From Chimonanthus salicifolius (taxonomy: Eukaryota > Streptophyta > Magnoliopsida > Laurales > Calycanthaceae): DNA of 64,000 nt. The stretch covers positions 62,555,195 through 62,619,194 of the forward strand of contig CM023540.1 in NCBI GenBank assembly GCA_013350335.1, given 5' to 3'. Both the position numbers and the translations under genes were made by a program. Each line of letters starts with the position of its first letter. Positions within the stretch are counted from its first letter, which is position 1. Shown in pieces: positions 62,322-64,000 of the stretch. The notes below the pieces were generated by a model that saw only the letters and a program-made list of their open reading frames with translations, did not search any database and was not told where the DNA came from.

Positions 62322-64000
62322 TGTAACACCCCGATTTCTCAATGATGTGGATAATTACGAAAATGCCCCTGGATTGGTAAATTTAATGATGTGATGTTGA
62401 ATAAGGAAATAGTGGGGCCCATTGCTCAAACTAAGATCCTATGAACATATTATAATGGTCAAATTTTAATGGATGGGTAATGTACATCAAATTGGGTCAA
62501 AATGGTTAATTGGGTCAAAGAATTCTCAATGATTGGAATAATTACGAAAATGCCCCTCGTTTGTTAAATTAAATGTTTGTAATATTAAATAAGGAAAAGG
62601 TGGGGCCCATTGCTCAAATTAAGATCCTATGAACACATTATAAATGTCAAATTTGATTGGATGGGTAATGTACATCAATTGGGTCAAAAATGGCTAAATG
62701 GGTCAAAGGGCCCAAATGGAACCCAACGGGTCTTAATGGATTATTTGACGGTTGTGTGAGCTTAAATTAAATGGGGTTAAGCTGATTTGATTGGAAATCA
62801 AGAGGAGTAAAAATGGGTAGGCCTGATGCACATGTGAAAACCAAGTATAAATGACCAAAATACCCATAATTGGGTCATGGAGTCAAAAACGGGTCAAGGA
62901 GCTAAAGGGGGACCCAACGGGTCGGGTTGATTTGTTGACCACAACCAACCGTGTGGGCCCACAAATGAGTTCAATGGTGAGTTAAATCAGGTTAAGTGGA
63001 ACTGATTTTATTTAATTTGAATTAAGAATGAGTTGACTCAAATGCATTAAATGATTGCCAATTAATGAGGTGAGTTGGACATATGAGTTGAGTGAGTCAA
63101 AATGGAAATCAAATGGGCTGTAAATTCAGTGAGTGAAGTGGAATATGAGGAGGTGTTTTGATTTCAAACAAACCAAAACAAGTCCCACATTGGGGACCTG
63201 TTATGGTGGTCTCCATGCAAAGTCTTAAATGCATTTATGTAAATGAGATAAGATGCATGGGCTTACATGAAGGGTTGCAACGTTTGGCACCAAGGGGTGC
63301 CTTGGATGGCACCCAATACCTCCTTAGTTTTATCAAAAGATTAATGAGGAGTTATGAGATGCTTTGGGCTGTTAAACAAAGACAACAAAGACATCATATG
63401 GCCGAATTTCACTTTGCAAACACCTTAGAAATCCATCCCTCCCCCTCTCAAGAACATCATCTTCTTGGCTGAACCAGTTGCTGGTGTTTCACCAGTAGAT
63501 CAAGCATAAACCAGCAAAGGAAGGAAGGCAAAGAAAGATAGGAAGTAAGGAGCAAAGGCAAAAGGAAAAACTTGGAAAATTTGGTAAGTATTTCCATGGA
63601 TTTTGTTTAAAAAGATGGGACAAATGGAACATGTCTTGGGCCATGGGTATGGCCGAATCCATCATGGATTAGAAGTAAAGATTAAAAGCAAGGAACTTTA
63701 GTAAGTTTTTACATAAGTGCTTGGTTTATTAAAGAGCTTGAAATTGTAAATTTGGATGACATATTTTGGTCATGTATGGCTGAATATGTCATGGGTCTAA
63801 ACCTGAGATTAGATGGCTTAAAAGGATAAGAAATTATGCCATTGGGTTCGGCCAGCTTGGTTGGCCGAACGCCATGAAAAATGTGGATTTGATTTGATGA
63901 TCTTAAGGGTTGGGCTTTGGGTAGTCCGGACTTAGCTTGCGTCGTGGCACCTCCCGCTCTTGTTCACTCTATGTTTCTTTCAAAAGAAATTTTTAGACTC
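62322..64000 (+). repeat. Subfamily D LTR, plus strand, running off the window
   Basis: TGTAACACCCCGATTTCTC start. It is the sibling of 3466-7183 reversed. It has a 187-bp tandem duplication of U3 (about 62336-62522 and 62523-62707), leader, donor TTGGTAAGTATTTCC (GT at 63584-63585 or one base later), three hairpin-like units (63635-63880), then a jump at about 63903-63910 (TTAAGGGT) straight to the U5 end, skipping the minisatellite and acceptor region. The 104-codon ORF at 63158-63472 is not supported by homology. Confidence 0.85.
62336..62707 (+). repeat. Tandem duplication in U3, about 187-bp unit
   Basis: Both units contain TTCTCAATGAT, ATAATTACGAAAATGCCCCT, GTGGGGCCCATTGCTCAAA and GGATGGGTAATGTACATCAA. 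The sibling LTR near 7183-7000 has the block once. Confidence 0.9.

Noticed and set aside
63158..63472. 104-codon ORF in the last LTR
   Set aside because: Lies in U3/leader of an LTR with no recognisable domain or sibling conservation visible.

Overview
This window is plant nuclear DNA made almost entirely of nested Ty3/gypsy (Metaviridae-type, chromovirus-like) LTR retrotransposons with very large LTRs (about 2.5 to 4 kb). I see no host gene, rRNA or tRNA gene, or CRISPR array. Evidence for a plant: the primer-binding sites are TGGTATCAGAGC (initiator Met tRNA type), the gag-pol is a plant-type single frame, LTRs are nested several layers deep, and C-to-T decay sits at CAG and CGA codons. 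Species cannot be named from the sequence; a large, repeat-rich angiosperm-like genome is the natural reading.

Layout. 1-3072: 3' end of a minus-strand element (LTR tail, PPT, decayed integrase, RNase H and RT). 3073-12003: plus-strand LTR of subfamily A, interrupted at 3466-8966 by a head-to-head pair of subfamily D LTRs flanked by CATCT duplications. 12004-13500: PBS and a broken gag. 13501-36346: a mosaic of nested LTRs of subfamilies A, B and C, several with target-site duplications. 36347-40545: minus-strand gag start, PBS and a complete LTR. 40630-41797: truncated minus LTR. 41798-62321: tandem LTR-internal-LTR-internal-LTR array (elements E1 and E2) sharing the middle LTR; that LTR is itself split by a minus-strand LTR at 50481-54532. 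62322-64000: a further subfamily D LTR running off the window.

Coding capacity is dead but readable. E1 (44892-49423) keeps gag, protease, RT, RNase H, integrase and a C-terminal tail in one frame, broken by six stops, all explained by C-to-T changes, plus one frameshift. E2 (57762-61676) has fewer stops but has indels, an altered protease active site, an altered integrase catalytic residue, and an integrase fused to LTR sequence.

The most unusual feature is inside the LTRs. Almost every copy carries an array of near-identical hairpins (arms GGTTCGGCCAT and ATGGCCGAACC, about 5-nt loop), roughly 80-100 in the window by eye. The outer stem bases covary between hairpins. The array starts just after a conserved GTAAGTA-like donor and ends, after a hypervariable minisatellite, near a TACTAAC-like branch site and a GACACAG-G acceptor, so I infer a leader intron of about 1.7-2.1 kb filled with hairpins. 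Several rearrangement and insertion breakpoints fall inside these hairpins.

LTR subfamily names A-D are mine, based on terminal sequences: A, TGTAACACCCC(A/G)GATTTTC; B, TGTAACACTTCGGAATTCC and a TGTAACACCCCGG variant; C, TGTAATGGCCCG; D, TGTAACACCCC(A/G)ATTTCTC. All coordinates of internal, non-terminal junctions are approximate by a few bases.
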